A stretch of DNA of 64,000 bases from Selenobaculum gibii (GTDB lineage: Bacteria > Bacillota > Negativicutes > ICN-92133): assembly GCF_030273445.1 (NCBI RefSeq), contig NZ_CP120678.1:528501-592500 (forward strand), read 5' to 3'. Below the pieces are notes generated by a model, which saw only the letters and a program-made list of their open reading frames with translations, was not told where the DNA came from and ran no database searches. Below are positions 26,153 to 34,608 of the stretch, one piece after another (the stretch's first letter is position 1; the number at the start of each line of letters is the position of its first letter). Made by a program: the position numbers and the translations under genes.

Positions 26153-27070
26153 TTATTTTAAGAATCCTTCAATAATTTTGGCTTCGCCTTCAGCCTCTGA
26201 GAGTCCCAATGTCATCAATTTTGTTAATTGTTCACCAGCGATTTTACCAATCGCTGCTTCATGAATTAAAGCTGCATCTACATGATTGGCTGTAAGTTCT
26301 GGAATCGCACTTACTACACCATTGTCCATGATAATTGCATCACATTCTGTATGCCCGCTGCAGTCAGCATTTCCATTAATTGTCGAACGAAAGATTTGTT
26401 TTGAAGAATCTCTGGCAACGGAACGGGAAATTACATCTGCACCAGACTTATTGCCGTTTAAATCCACTTTAAAAATTGTTTCTGCAGTTTGGTTACCGTG
26501 GGTCATGATTTTTTCGCGAATAATAAGCTTGGCATTTGCAGCTAATGTTCCTTCGGTGACTCTTTTACTAGAATCAACGCCTTTGATTTGCAGGGTATCC
26601 ATTTCCATATAACTATTTTCTCCTAACTCCATATAGGTTTCAGGATTAATTATCCGTTCACCCGTACCTTCGCCAGTGCCAATATGTTTTTCTAAATAAA
26701 GTACTCGGGAATTTTTTCTCAAAAAGAAACGATGGATGCCGTTATGTTGTGAATTACCGGTACCATCCGTATGAACGCCGCAACCTGCAACAATGGTTAT
26801 ATCAGCATCTTCGCCAATATAAAAGTCGTTATAGACGAGGTCGTCAACATCGCTTTCAGTAACAATCGCCGGAATGTAAACGGTTTCGTATTTTGTACCA
26901 GGCTTAACGATAATATCAATACCGGGTTTGTCTGTTTTTGAAACGATATTAATTTTTTCTGTACAGTTTCGAGAAGCACAATGCCCGTTTTCACGGATAT
27001 TATAAGCACCCTTAGGTAGACCGTCTAGTTCAGAAACCGTTCTAAGCAGTTCTTTTGTCACGTCATTCAT
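26153..27070 (-). CDS. sufB: SufB/SufD-type Fe-S assembly scaffold (minimal SUF)
   Basis: 305 residues, shorter than typical SufB (about 470). Start ATG at 27070 with GGAGG ten bases upstream; it overlaps the SufC stop by one base. The beta-helix core ends with TECDAIIMDNGVVSAIPEL and LIHEAAIGKIAGEQLTKLMTLGLSEAEG, which keep the scaffold Cys and the His-Glu pair of SufB. Only SufC and this protein are present, with no SufD, SufS or SufU alongside, like the two-gene minimal SUF systems of anaerobes and archaea. Assembles [4Fe-4S] clusters with SufC. Confidence 0.9.
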   Translation of the reverse strand: MNDVTKELLRTVSELDGLPKGAYNIRENGHCASRNCTEKINIVSKTDKPGIDIIVKPGTKYETVYIPAIVTESDVDDLVYNDFYIGEDADITIVAGCGVHTDGTGNSQHNGIHRFFLRKNSRVLYLEKHIGTGEGTGERIINPETYMELGENSYMEMDTLQIKGVDSSKRVTEGTLAANAKLIIREKIMTHGNQTAETIFKVDLNGNKSGADVISRSVARDSSKQIFRSTINGNADCSGHTECDAIIMDNGVVSAIPELTANHVDAALIHEAAIGKIAGEQLTKLMTLGLSEAEGEAKIIEGFLK

Positions 27071-27792
27071 TATTGGATACCTCCTGTACAAAACGAACAT
27101 TTATCTTCGCTCGTAAATAGTTTTGGTAGAACATCCTCTTTTTTACCTTGCATACTGATTTGTCCGTCTGCTAAAACAATAATTTCATCGGCAATTTCGA
27201 AAATGCGTTCCTGATGGGAAATAATGATGATAGAACCATCATTCTCCTGACGCATTTTTTCAAATACACCGGTTAAATTGTTAAAACTCCAAATATCAAT
27301 GCCTGCTTCCGGTTCGTCGAAAATTGAAAGCTGCGTTTTTCTTGCAATTGCAGTTGCAATTTCAATACGCTTGATTTCACCACCGGATAAACTTGCATTG
27401 ATTTCACGATCAATATAATTTTTTGCACAGAGACCTACGTCGTAAAGGTATGCACATAATTTTTTTTCGTCCATATTAGTATCGCCGGCTGCAATACTAA
27501 TTAAATCGCGAACAGTAATGCCTTTAAAGCGAACTGGCTGTTGAAATGCAAAAGTAACACCGAGCTTTGCTCTTTCCGTAATATTAAGATTAGTTATATC
27601 TTTTCCGTTAAAAAAGATTTTGCCGGAAGAAGGTTTGATAATTCCCGCAACAAGTTTTGCCAAAGTGGACTTTCCGCCGCCGTTTGGACCGGTAATTACA
27701 ACAAATTTACCTGCTTCAATTTTTAAACTGAGATTTTTTAAAATCTCTTTGCCACCTTCGACTTTAACGGTAATTTCTTTCAATTCTAACAT
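27070..27792 (-). CDS. sufC: SufC ATPase for Fe-S cluster assembly
   Basis: 240 residues, soluble ABC ATPase. Walker A GPNGGGKS (about 35-42), signature SLSGGEIKR, Walker B LSIFDEPEAGID and H-loop IISHQE are intact; the Q-loop FAFQQPVRFKG is SufC-like. The C-terminus ends with a CSFCTGG pair of cysteines not usual in SufC. GGGGTG precedes the ATG. First gene of the sufCB pair, providing energy for cluster assembly on the SufB scaffold. Confidence 0.93.
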   Translation of the reverse strand: MLELKEITVKVEGGKEILKNLSLKIEAGKFVVITGPNGGGKSTLAKLVAGIIKPSSGKIFFNGKDITNLNITERAKLGVTFAFQQPVRFKGITVRDLISIAAGDTNMDEKKLCAYLYDVGLCAKNYIDREINASLSGGEIKRIEIATAIARKTQLSIFDEPEAGIDIWSFNNLTGVFEKMRQENDGSIIIISHQERIFEIADEIIVLADGQISMQGKKEDVLPKLFTSEDKCSFCTGGIQ

Positions 27793-28103
27793 AAATACAC
27801 CCCAAATTTGTATTTTATTCCTTAAAATATCTAGTATTCTTAAAGTATACCATCAAAAGAAAATCTCGTAAAATACTCCAATGGATTTTTTATTTAATAG
27901 TAATTGTAATGGTTTTGCTGTTGTCTTTTATGATTGGGCGATGTCGTTTTTAAAGTCATAAAATCTAGATAAAAAGATTATTAGTATGGTAGGAAAAAAG
28001 CTTGCGCTGCATAATGTCAGTACAAGCTTTTTAATTTTTACATAAATAATATGAAAATTTGAAATAGTATAAAATAAATTGCTGGATATATGGAGGGTTT
28101 ATA
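27793..28103. other. Intergenic region between divergent sufCB and the 28104 gene
   Basis: AT-rich, 311 bases. It holds the likely sufC promoter and, at 27994-28032, a terminator-like hairpin (AAAAAGCTTG with CAAGCTTTTT, 18-base loop). As the flanking genes are divergent, this hairpin ends no annotated gene; I see no open frame or convincing promoter for a small RNA in front of it. Confidence 0.5.
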
Positions 28104-28157
28104 ATAAAAAAGAGAGATGTAAATACAATTTGTTTTCTGCTTATACAAATTATAATA

Positions 28158-28667
28158 ATGATAATACTCATCTATAGAGGGCGAACGGATTTCTCATGGA
28201 GTGTTATGATTACGACGAGCAGCTGGATTTTATATTCTTTTCTTGAAACTAGATATCAGATTCAAATGAGCAGGTATATTCGATTATTGATGATGCTCAC
28301 CCTTTTTTGTGATGCTTTTTTTGGCTATATTTTAAATCTTTATGAACAATCTTTTCTGTTTGATAAAATACTGCATATGTTTGGCACGTATTCATTTTCA
28401 TTATTCGCCTATGCTTTAGTGATGCAATTGCAAAAAAATCATCCTGTGAATAGGTCAGTTAAATTTATATTGGCGATGTGTATTGGGATAACCTTGGGTA
28501 CAATATATGAAATTTCAGAATTTATTGGTGACAATATATCTCATCCGAATCCTCCTAATCAACCTAGTTTATTAGATACAGATGTCGATTTAATTGGAGA
28601 TTTAATTGGCGCGGTTATTGCTGGAATTCATGTTTCTATTAAAAATCTTGTTGGTGAAAAATTTTGA
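28158..28667 (+). CDS. Integral membrane protein, DUF2238/YjdF-like
   Basis: At least 169 residues with four to five helices. The pattern DKILHMFGTYSFSLFAYAL, GTIYEISEFIGD and DTDVDLIGDLIGAVIAG resembles DUF2238 membrane proteins (conserved H, E and D residues within helices). The first ATG, at 28158, has no ribosome site. A perfect GGAGGG at 28092-28097 sits six bases ahead of an in-frame ATA at 28104, which would add KKRDVNTICFLLIQIIIM, a sensible basic-then-hydrophobic N-terminus. Translation from this ATA is plausible. Function unknown. Confidence 0.75.
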   Translation: MIILIYRGRTDFSWSVMITTSSWILYSFLETRYQIQMSRYIRLLMMLTLFCDAFFGYILNLYEQSFLFDKILHMFGTYSFSLFAYALVMQLQKNHPVNRSVKFILAMCIGITLGTIYEISEFIGDNISHPNPPNQPSLLDTDVDLIGDLIGAVIAGIHVSIKNLVGEKF

Positions 28668-28698
28668 ATAAGTAATGAAATTGGGGGTTGAAAATAAC

Positions 28699-29997
28699 AT
28701 GCAATCGATTTGGACAGAAAGTAGTCAAAGGTTAAACTTTAAAAGTCTAAAAGGCGATGTGAAAACTGATGTTTTAATTATTGGCGGAGGAATGGCGGGC
28801 ATATTAATTGCTTACTTTCTTGAGCAAGCTGGTGTTGATTATATGCTTGTCGAGGGGAAAACGATAGGGGATGGAATTACAAAAAATACAACAGCAAAAA
28901 TCACATCACAACACGGTTTGATTTATGATAAATTAATCCATGATAATGGAGTCGAGAAAGCAAAACAATATCTTGATGCTAATCAATTAGCATTAAAAAG
29001 ATATAAAGAAATTTGTGAAAATATTGATTGTGATTTTGAAGAAAAAAGTGCATATACGTATTCATTAAGTGATCGTATAAAAATTGAACGAGAGATAAAG
29101 GCTGTTTATCGACTTGGACTGGTGGCGGAATTTATCGAAGACCTTCCACTACCCTTTAAAACATGTGGTGCAATTGAATTTAAGAATCAAGCGCAATTTC
29201 ATCCTTTAAAATTTATAAATGCTATAGCAAAAAATTTAAATATTTATGAAAATACGTTTATAAAGGAACTTGGCGAAAACGCCGTTATTACAAATGCGGG
29301 GAAAATAATTCCTCAAAAAATAATCGTTGCAACACACTTCCCTGTGATTAATAAACACGGGATGTTCTTTTTAAAGATGTATCAGCATCGTTCCTATGTC
29401 ATTGCATTAGAAGATGCGCAAAATATTCATGGAATGTATGTGGATGAAGCGCAAGAAGGAATGTCATTTCGTAATTACAAAAATTTATTGTTCATTGGAG
29501 GTGGAGATCACCGAACAGGCGAAGAAGGCGGGAACTGGAAAGAACTTCGAGGTTTTGCTAGAAAATATTATCCTAATGCGATAGAAAGGTATGCATGGGC
29601 AACACAGGATTGTATGACGCTAGATGGAATTCCCTATATAGGCGAGTATGCGACGAATACTCCAAATCTATATGTTGCTACAGGCTTTAATAAATGGGGG
29701 ATGACTTCTTCTATGATATCAGCAATTATTCTATCTGATATGATCATCGGAAGAGATAATCCCTTTGAAGAATTATTTTCCCCGAATAGAAGTATGTTAA
29801 AACCACAACTTTTACTTAATGGGGTAGCAGCTGTAGTCAATCTTCTAAAGCCAAAAACAAAACGGTGTCCTCACCTTGGATGTGCACTGACCTGGAATAA
29901 AGTTGAACAAACCTGGGATTGTCCATGTCACGGTTCTAGATTTGAGAAAAATGGGGATTTGATAGACAATCCTGCAACAGGATCGTTAAAAAAATAA
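28699..29997 (+). CDS. FAD-dependent oxidoreductase with C-terminal Rieske domain
   Basis: 433 residues from the ATG at 28699 (GGGGG upstream; the ATG at 28675 has no SD). DAO-type FAD fold: DVLIIGGGMAGILIAYFLEQAG near the N-terminus and a C-terminal FAD motif LYVATGFNKWGMTSS. The last 45 residues are a Rieske [2Fe-2S] domain: CPHLGC (Cys390, His392) and CPCHG (about 408). This DAO-Rieske fusion is known across bacteria; the substrate is undetermined. It lies next to the hybrid cluster protein gene, hinting at a shared redox or nitrosative stress role. Confidence 0.9.
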   Translation: MQSIWTESSQRLNFKSLKGDVKTDVLIIGGGMAGILIAYFLEQAGVDYMLVEGKTIGDGITKNTTAKITSQHGLIYDKLIHDNGVEKAKQYLDANQLALKRYKEICENIDCDFEEKSAYTYSLSDRIKIEREIKAVYRLGLVAEFIEDLPLPFKTCGAIEFKNQAQFHPLKFINAIAKNLNIYENTFIKELGENAVITNAGKIIPQKIIVATHFPVINKHGMFFLKMYQHRSYVIALEDAQNIHGMYVDEAQEGMSFRNYKNLLFIGGGDHRTGEEGGNWKELRGFARKYYPNAIERYAWATQDCMTLDGIPYIGEYATNTPNLYVATGFNKWGMTSSMISAIILSDMIIGRDNPFEELFSPNRSMLKPQLLLNGVAAVVNLLKPKTKRCPHLGCALTWNKVEQTWDCPCHGSRFEKNGDLIDNPATGSLKK

Positions 29998-30087
29998 TTA
30001 TCCTTTCAATTTCTTTTAAAACGTATAAAATGTCTTAATATGATAAGACTAATCGTTGATTTTTATCTATTGGGAGGTAAGCTTACC

Positions 30088-31746
30088 ATGAGTTATGATA
30101 TGTTTTGTTACCAATGTGAACAGACTGCTGGTGGAAAAGGTTGTACAAAAATTGGTGTGTGCGGGAAAACGCCAGAAATCGCAGGATTACAGGATTTACT
30201 TATTTATCAGTTAAAAGGCATTAGTTTTTATGTGAAAAAGCTAATCGAAAGGGGAGAAAAGATTGACAAAGCTATTGTTAGCTTTGTGGAAAATTCTTTA
30301 TTTACCACTTTGACCAATGTAAATTTTGATGCTGATGTACATGTTCAACTGCTTAAACATTCGCAAGAAATTAAGGAAAAAGTACGAAATATGGTGGGAA
30401 GTTGCAGTGATATCCCTCAAGCGGCCAGCTATAATCTAAGTGATACAAAAGAAGATATGTTAAAGGATGCTAAACAGGCGGGGATAATGTTTGATCAAAG
30501 TTTAGATCCCGATATACGGTCGTTGAGACAGACGATTCTTTATGGATTAAAGGGGATTAGTGCATATGGGCATCAGGCGCGGGAGTTAGGGTATTATAGT
30601 GATCAAATAGATGAATTTTATTTTCGAGGATTAGAAGCTACGACGAATGACAAATTAACAGTTCAAGATTTGATCACGATGACAATGCGCACTGGAGAAA
30701 TGAGTGTTGCTGTGATACAGAAATTAGACGAAGCAAATACGACGATATATAAAAATCCTGTACCGCAAAAAGTAAATATAAATGTAAAAAAAGGACCGTT
30801 TATTATCGTTTCAGGTCATGATCTAAAAGACTTGGAAATGATTTTGGAACAAACTGAGGGGAAAGGAATTAATATCTATACACATGGGGAAATGTTGCCG
30901 TGTCATGGGTATCCAGAGTTAAAAAAGTACAAGCATCTGGTTGGAAATTTTGGCGGTGCATGGCAAGATCAGCAAAAGGAGTTTGATAGTATTCCTGGAT
31001 GTATCGTCATGACGACCAACTGTTTAATGAAACCTAGAGAATCATACAAAGATCGTATATTTAGCACTAATGTGGTAGGTTGGGATGGCGTAAAACATAT
31101 CAAGAAAAATATTGATGGTAAAAAAGATTTTAGTGAGGTTATAAATAAAGCACTAGAACTTGGTGGTTTTGCTGAAGATCAGACACCAAAAGAAATTTTA
31201 GTGGGGTTTGGCCATCATGCGACGTTAAGTTACGCGGGGAAAATTGTTGATGCTGTAAAAAGCGGGAAATTAAGACATTTCTTTCTTATTGGGGGCTGCG
31301 ATGGGGCAAGACCTGGGAGAAATTATTATACAGAGTTTGCAAAAAGAGTTCCTAAAGATTGCATAATTCTCACTTTGGCCTGTGGTAAATATCGCTTTAA
31401 TAAACTGGATTTTGGTGAGCTGGATGGACTGCCTAGGTTATTAGATATTGGACAATGTAATGACGCCTATTCGGCAGTTAAAATCGCTTTAGCACTTGCA
31501 GATGCGTTTGATACGGATATAAACAGCTTACCACTATCGATTATTCTTTCCTGGTATGAGCAAAAAGCCGTTGCAGATTTATTAGCTTTATTATCATTAA
31601 ATGTTAAGGGGATATATCTTGGTCCTGTTTTGCCTGCATTTTTAAGTCCTACTGTCCTTCAATATCTAGTAGATAATTTTTGCTTAACTCCGATAAGTAC
31701 ACCGGAAAAAGATTTAGAGTCTTGCTTAGAACAAGATGTAAAGTAA
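30088..31746 (+). CDS. hcp: Hybrid cluster protein (hydroxylamine/NO reductase)
   Basis: 552 residues from the ATG at 30088 (GGGAGG upstream). The N-terminal cluster ligands C7, C10, C19, C25 (CYQCEQTAGGKGC...GVC) and hybrid-cluster regions THGEMLPCHGYPELK, TNCLMKP, GGCDGARPGR and GKYRFNKLDFGELDGLPRLLDIGQCNDAYSA are all present. Hcp detoxifies nitric oxide or hydroxylamine in anaerobes and facultative organisms. Its electron donor Hcr is not adjacent. Confidence 0.95.
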   Translation: MSYDMFCYQCEQTAGGKGCTKIGVCGKTPEIAGLQDLLIYQLKGISFYVKKLIERGEKIDKAIVSFVENSLFTTLTNVNFDADVHVQLLKHSQEIKEKVRNMVGSCSDIPQAASYNLSDTKEDMLKDAKQAGIMFDQSLDPDIRSLRQTILYGLKGISAYGHQARELGYYSDQIDEFYFRGLEATTNDKLTVQDLITMTMRTGEMSVAVIQKLDEANTTIYKNPVPQKVNINVKKGPFIIVSGHDLKDLEMILEQTEGKGINIYTHGEMLPCHGYPELKKYKHLVGNFGGAWQDQQKEFDSIPGCIVMTTNCLMKPRESYKDRIFSTNVVGWDGVKHIKKNIDGKKDFSEVINKALELGGFAEDQTPKEILVGFGHHATLSYAGKIVDAVKSGKLRHFFLIGGCDGARPGRNYYTEFAKRVPKDCIILTLACGKYRFNKLDFGELDGLPRLLDIGQCNDAYSAVKIALALADAFDTDINSLPLSIILSWYEQKAVADLLALLSLNVKGIYLGPVLPAFLSPTVLQYLVDNFCLTPISTPEKDLESCLEQDVK

Positions 31747-32063
31747 GCGTGTCAATTCTAAAGATACAAGTGAAATCTTAGTAACTATAGCTGTATGAAA
31801 ATTTATAATGGGAAATAATTGCTATATAGGGTTGATTTAATTATAGGGCTTGCAATAAAGAATTTTTAATGCAAGCCTTAATTTTTTATATTATTAATGT
31901 CATTTAGGCATTACCATATCAAAATAAATATCGTAAATTTCTCGTAAAAATAGTAATATTATAAAATATATTGTTTAGTAATGCACTAAAAAGAGAAATA
32001 ATATGATATTATTATTACTACTAAAATATAATATCGATAGTATACTTTAGGTAGGTGGATTTA
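31747..32063. other. Intergenic region between hcp and the YkvA gene
   Basis: 317 AT-rich bases. A hairpin at 31846-31887 (GGCTTGCA with TGCAAGCC, then TTAATTTTTT) is the probable hcp terminator. A short palindrome TTTAGT/ACTAAA lies near 31976-31992 in what should be the promoter region of the next operon. Nothing else recognised. Confidence 0.55.
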
Positions 32064-32450
32064 ATGGTTAAGAATGGAGTTTGGTTTAAGATTGTCCAGA
32101 TTTTTGATTTTTTGCGTAAGTATGCGTTGATTTTATTTTTTGCCTGGCGTCATCCCCAAACACCAAAGCGAATAAAAACTATATTGCTTATTTTGGCGGG
32201 CTACTTGATTAGTCCGATAGATATTATTCCTGATTATATTCCGTTTGTAGGCTTGCTTGATGATATGGCGATTATTCCTGCGGCGATGATGCTGGTGTCG
32301 AATTTTTTGCCAGCGTCGGTTATGTCAGACTGCCAGCGTGACTGCGCTAGATGGCAGCGTAAATTTCCCTATATTCTATGGGGAATTGCACTACTTTCAA
32401 TTCTATGGGTTGGGGCTTTAATTTACGGATTATATCATTTATTTACTTAA
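32064..32450 (+). CDS. YkvA family (DUF1232) membrane protein
   Basis: 128 residues from the ATG at 32064 (TAGGTGG five bases upstream). DUF1232 core: AGYLISPIDIIPDYIPFVGLLDDMAIIPAAMMLV, a short conserved re-entrant or membrane motif, with a second helix near the C-terminus (YILWGIALLSILWVGALIYGLY). Function in the family is poorly defined. It sits 18 bases ahead of the second topB and may be its operon partner. Confidence 0.87.
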   Translation: MVKNGVWFKIVQIFDFLRKYALILFFAWRHPQTPKRIKTILLILAGYLISPIDIIPDYIPFVGLLDDMAIIPAAMMLVSNFLPASVMSDCQRDCARWQRKFPYILWGIALLSILWVGALIYGLYHLFT

Positions 32451-32468
32451 AATTTTGGGGTGTCTGAT

Positions 32469-34598
32469 TTGAGATTATATATTGCCGAAAAACCGAGCAT
32501 GGGGGCTGAAATAGCAAAATGTTTGACAGGTCCAGTGATTCGGAAAGATGGCTATTTAGAAACAAAAGATGGAATTGTAACCTGGGGGTTTGGGCATATT
32601 TTAAGACAGGCTGAGCCAGAGGAATATGATGAAAAATATAAAAGATGGCGAATGGAAGATTTGCCGATTATCCCAGAAAAGTGGAGGCTTCTTGTTTCAG
32701 AGTCATGTGTAAAACAATTTGAAATAGTTAGGGGATTAATTGAGAGAGCTGATGAAGTTGTTCATGCAGGTGACCCTGATAGAGAAGGACAACTACTCAT
32801 TGATGAAGTACTTGATTATGTAGAAAATACAAAACCCGTGAAGCGTATTTTACTTAATGCACTTGATGAAAAGAGCATAAAAAAGGCAATTCATAGTTTG
32901 CGGGAGAATAGTGAGTTTTTAAATTTAAAACAATCGGCGTTGGCTAGAGCGAGAGCAGATTGGCTCATTGGCATGAATCTGTCCCGGGCCTATACTTTAG
33001 CGGCACAACGTGCGGGACACAGAATTGTATTGCCAATTGGCAGAGTAAAAACACCTACATTGGCATTGGTGGTAAGGCGTGAACGTGAACTGGAAAACTT
33101 TGTCCCAGTAGATTATTTTGTAATTAAAGCAAAGTTTGCTCATGGAAATGGCGAGTTTATGACGAACTGGAAAGCAAAGGATGAGCAAATTGGGCTTGAT
33201 AGTGAGGGGCGTTTAATTGATGAAGTAACAGCAAAAGCACTGGTTGATAAATTTCAGCAGGAAAACAATGAAACAGGCGTTGTTACATTATATGAGACGA
33301 CCGAAAAAAAGGAATCACAAAGGTTGCCTTTTTCTTTGTCAGCTTTACAGGTCTTAGCAGGAAAAAGGTTTGGCTTTGAACCACAGCTTGTTTTAGATAC
33401 GGCACAAAAACTGTATGAAAAAAAGCTTACTACATATCCGCGTTCTGATTGCGACTATTTACCGGAAAACCAATTTGAAGATGCAAAGGTGATTTTATCA
33501 AATTTGGCGAATTTAGATCAAAGTCAAATAGCTTCTTGGGCGAATAAAGCAGATTCTGGGATAAAAAGCCGTGCCTGGAATGATAAGAAAATTTCTGCCC
33601 ATCACGCGATTATTCCAACGCAAGAGCGGTGCAAGTTTAGCACGCTAACTGAAGCAGAGCAAAAATTATATGGACTTATTGCACAAGCTTATATTGCACA
33701 ATTTTATCCGCAACATGTGTATTTACAGACAAAAGTGGAAGTACATTATCTTAAAGAACGATTTACCGCAAGTGGTAAAGTCATTAAAGTATTAGGATGG
33801 AAAGAACTTTATAGTGCAGCAGATGCGGAGGAAAAGAAAGAGGACGAGGATGCATTATTGCCGGAAATGAAAAAAAAGGATGAAGTCTTATGTAAAGAAG
33901 CTTTCTTTGATAAAAAGGCGACGCGTCCACCGGCAAGATTTACGGCAGCAACTTTGCTGGCTGGAATGAAAGAGATACATAAATATGTAAAAAATCCCGA
34001 AGCAAAAAAGAAGCTAAAAGATGTATATGGAATTGGTACGGAGGCTACGCGGGCAACGATTATTAAGGAATTGATTTCACGTGGTTTTTTGCAAAATGAG
34101 GGGAAAAAGAAGACCTTAATCCCAACTAAGGCGGCGTATTTACTGGTAGATGCTTTACCGGATGAAATGACTTATCCAGACTCTACAGCTGTTTGGGAAG
34201 ATCATTTGCATCGTATGGCGGCGGGAGATACTGAGTTAAAGCTTTTTCTTGCTGAGCAGGAGTCTTTTACAAAAGCATTATGTGAAAAGGCAAAGCAAAT
34301 GGTGATACCGATTCATGAGGGGCAAAAGAAATGCCCGCGCTGTAAACAAGGGGTATTGCAGCTTCGAAACGGGAAAAATGGTGCGTTTTGGGGTTGTAGC
34401 AACTATCCGTCATGTCGGGCAACGTATGAAGACGATCATGGGAGTATAAAAAAGCCGGATCATCTTTGTCCACGGTGCAAACAAGGGGATTTACGGCTTC
34501 GGAATGGGAAAAATGGTGCGTTTTGGGGTTGTAGTAATTATCCGTCATGTCGGGCAACCTATAATGATGATAAAGGAAAACCGGATTTTAATAGATGA
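32469..34598 (+). CDS. topB: DNA topoisomerase III (E. coli-type TopB) with duplicated zinc finger
   Basis: 709 residues from the TTG at 32469, eight bases after GGGG, giving MRLYIAEKPSMGAEIA, which matches the E. coli TopB beginning; the GTG at 32460 would overlap the SD. Toprim motif is HAGDPDREGQ, the catalytic Tyr is Y323 (LTTYPRSDCDYL). The C-terminus ends with two near-identical zinc ribbons, CPRCKQG...WGCSNYPSC, whose DNA is duplicated with a 135-base period (34332 and 34467). Distinct subtype from the copy at 5165. Followed by a helicase gene 10 bases downstream. Confidence 0.94.
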   Translation: MRLYIAEKPSMGAEIAKCLTGPVIRKDGYLETKDGIVTWGFGHILRQAEPEEYDEKYKRWRMEDLPIIPEKWRLLVSESCVKQFEIVRGLIERADEVVHAGDPDREGQLLIDEVLDYVENTKPVKRILLNALDEKSIKKAIHSLRENSEFLNLKQSALARARADWLIGMNLSRAYTLAAQRAGHRIVLPIGRVKTPTLALVVRRERELENFVPVDYFVIKAKFAHGNGEFMTNWKAKDEQIGLDSEGRLIDEVTAKALVDKFQQENNETGVVTLYETTEKKESQRLPFSLSALQVLAGKRFGFEPQLVLDTAQKLYEKKLTTYPRSDCDYLPENQFEDAKVILSNLANLDQSQIASWANKADSGIKSRAWNDKKISAHHAIIPTQERCKFSTLTEAEQKLYGLIAQAYIAQFYPQHVYLQTKVEVHYLKERFTASGKVIKVLGWKELYSAADAEEKKEDEDALLPEMKKKDEVLCKEAFFDKKATRPPARFTAATLLAGMKEIHKYVKNPEAKKKLKDVYGIGTEATRATIIKELISRGFLQNEGKKKTLIPTKAAYLLVDALPDEMTYPDSTAVWEDHLHRMAAGDTELKLFLAEQESFTKALCEKAKQMVIPIHEGQKKCPRCKQGVLQLRNGKNGAFWGCSNYPSCRATYEDDHGSIKKPDHLCPRCKQGDLRLRNGKNGAFWGCSNYPSCRATYNDDKGKPDFNR
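34332..34566 (+). repeat. Tandem duplication of a zinc-ribbon segment in topB
   Basis: About 100 bases from 34332 recur at 34467 (45-codon offset) with only scattered third-position and a few amino-acid changes; the block TGGTGCGTTTTGGGGTTGTA is identical in both. A recent in-frame duplication of the C-terminal DNA-binding finger. Confidence 0.9.
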
Positions 34599-34608
34599 GG
34601 AGAAAAAG

